Shown here piece by piece: positions 62,329 to 64,000 of a stretch of DNA of 64,000 nt. The notes beneath the pieces are model-generated. The model ran no database searches. It was not told the DNA's origin and saw only the letters and a program-made list of their open reading frames with translations. Origin of the DNA: Pseudoips prasinana (lineage: Eukaryota; Arthropoda; Insecta; Lepidoptera; Nolidae); contig OX621247.1 in assembly GCA_951640165.1 (NCBI GenBank), forward strand, positions 34,756,001-34,820,000. Direction: 5' to 3'. The position numbers and the translations under genes were made by a program. Every line of letters starts with the position of its first letter. The stretch's first letter is position 1.

Positions 62329-64000
62329 ATGAACCAGCTGAACTACACAGCAATAAATATAAGCATGACACTATTCGTAATAATAATATTTTTTGTGACT
62401 GAGCATATATTTATATTACATCAAAATATTAATGGATTAATGAATAAATCGGACTTATTAAGTATACATTTAAACGATCTTATGGATCAAGGTAAATCGG
62501 TTGATATAGTATGCATAACAGAAACAAATATGAAAAAAGATGACCATTCACTGTTCCATTTACAAAACTATTACCTTGTTGCCCATTATTCTAGAAATGA
62601 CAGGCATGGAGGTTCTTGTATTTTATTGAAAAACACTATAAAAGGTCAAAAACTAGACATGGATAAATGGTGTAAGTCATCAATTATAGAGTGCTGTGCG
62701 GTAGAAGTGCAAGTTCATGCTTTAGTCATATTGTGTATTTACCGGCCACCTAAGTATGACAAAGAGTCTATAAATGGGTTTCTTTACTACTTAGATGGCA
62801 TTCTGAATGAAATATGTCTTAAACGCAAAAATCAAATTATTTTATGCGGCGACTTTAATATAGATATGTTGAAAAATAATTATAACTCTATCAGCTTTCA
62901 AAATCTTTTGCTTTGTTTTAATCTGAAACTAGGGGTACGCACAGCAACGCGCCTATGTAGTGGTACATGTATCGACAACATAATTCATAATGTTAAAGGG
63001 AGCCAATGTGAAATTATAGAGTTGGCAGTATCTGATCATACTGCCCAATTAATGCAATGCCCGGTCAAGAAAACATGTGTCCTCTCTTATTGGTTTATAT
63101 TTAGACATGATTACTCAAATGACTATATAAAAATATTTAAGAACTGTTTACTAAACCTGACATTTAATGACATTTTTAAATCGATTGACCCAAATGTGAC
63201 ATTTACCAAATTTCATGACGAATTTAAATTATTTTATGACTTGTGTTTCCCACTTAGAAAAATAAAGGTCCACGCCTCTAAGAAAAGTAAATGGATTACT
63301 AAAGGATTAAAACTATGCTCCAAACGTAAAAGACAAATGCTATGGGAATTTCGTAGGACTCCCAATTTGAAAAACAAAAGAATATTTAAGAGCTATTCAA
63401 AAAGGCTAAAATCAATTATTCACCTCACACAAATAAGTCAAAATAAACATTTTATAAATAATGCCAGAAATAAAAGTAAAGCAGCGTGGCAAATAATAAA
63501 TAAGTCTAAACACAATATCCCAAGGGAAGGAATACAAGAAATGATCTTAAGTAATGAATTGGTAACCGATCCAAAACATATCGCTCAATCTTTTAATAAC
63601 TTTTTCATTGACGAAATAGAATCAAAATCAATTAATAATCCTAGCCAATTAAATTTTGACATGTATTTTGATTCAATATTTTTAAATCCCACGCACCCAT
63701 CTGAAATTGAAAAAATTATAATGTCCCTAAATAATACAAATAGCACCGGATATGATGACATTAGCACCAGTGTTCTAAAATCTGTAGCAACTATAATTGC
63801 ACCAGTTTTAAGTTTTATTATAAATTTATGTTTAGAACATGGGGTATTTCCAGATAAACTTAAAATATCAGTTATTAAACCCTTGCATAAAAAAGGTAGT
63901 AAATGAGATCTTAGTAATTACCGGCCAATTGCCCTACTCTCGATTTTTTTCAAAAATAATTGAAAAAGTAATTTATTACGGTTTAAACTCGTTTTTTGAA
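62329..64000 (+). pseudogene. LINE F ORF2: endonuclease and start of reverse transcriptase
   Basis: CR1/L2-like ORF2, leaving the window. Endonuclease: ILHQNINGLMNK (N33), VCITETNMKK (E65), CIYRPPKYDK, LCGDFNIDML (D175, N177), AVSDHTAQ (S235 to H237): complete. Linker, then the N-terminal reverse transcriptase (GYDDISTSVLK, LCLEHGVFPDKLKISVIKPL). An in-frame TGA at 63,904-63,906 interrupts KKGSK*DLSNYRPIALLS, and one extra T in the run 63,944-63,950 shifts the frame of the part after LSIF. The first 25 residues are hydrophobic and unlike the family, so the true start may be nearer residue 27. RT active site not in window. Confidence 0.88.

Overview
The window reads as AT-rich, intergenic or intronic insect DNA, almost certainly lepidopteran. 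Evidence: 'Lep1-type' Helitrons (A|TC...CTAG|T with a CGCG hairpin), several tRNA-derived SINE families seen in moths and butterflies, RTE/CR1/Jockey-like LINEs, and the common moth repeat that starts GGGTTCCGTA. I find no convincing host protein-coding gene. The only clear cellular gene is a tRNA-Pro(AGG) at 55,997-56,068. Nearly everything else is a nested deposit of mobile elements of different ages.

Layout. 1-3,847: a CR1-like LINE (copy A) split by a 2.67 kb TIR element with an ATCA target duplication; that element carries about ten copies of a 12-bp motif and a long internal palindrome. 3,848-10,800: Helitrons, short internally deleted RTE elements ('SIDEs'), a 416-bp-period tandem duplication, and a SINE split by a 133-bp MITE. 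10,929-15,270: LINE B, same family as A, two ORFs, with damaged ORF1 and nearly readable ORF2. 15,400-19,340: SINEs, a SINE split by a Helitron, and a composite SIDE holding a 5S-rRNA-like module. 19,600-22,782: a full-length, intact RTE LINE (1,022 aa, minus strand) with a 9-bp target duplication. 22,783-29,878: mostly unrecognised AT-rich DNA with diverged tandem repeats, a Helitron and interrupted SINEs. 29,879-33,144: two damaged LINEs (C and D). 33,250-37,968: SINEs, a Helitron and a mariner relic. 37,969-41,113: a Helitron relic with scrambled helicase coding and a near-perfect palindrome. 43,084-48,513: a GGGTTCCGTA repeat holding a 4.4 kb full-length two-ORF LINE (E) and a 196-bp LINE tail. 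49,310-50,516: two LINE 3' ends, one with a restriction-like endonuclease domain. 50,517-60,600: SINEs, Helitrons, RTE tails, the tRNA gene and a tandem tRNA-like repeat. 60,933-64,000: LINE F, running off the window.

How the parts relate. The intact RTE could supply the reverse transcriptase for the SIDEs, which keep both its 5' UTR and its 3' end. LINE E is also open in both ORFs. LINEs A, B, C, D and F carry stops or frameshifts and look dead. The nesting gives a relative age order: GGGTTCCGTA repeat before LINE E, SINE-D before SINE-B, SINE-B before one MITE and one Helitron. All family names are from memory of motifs; no database search was possible.
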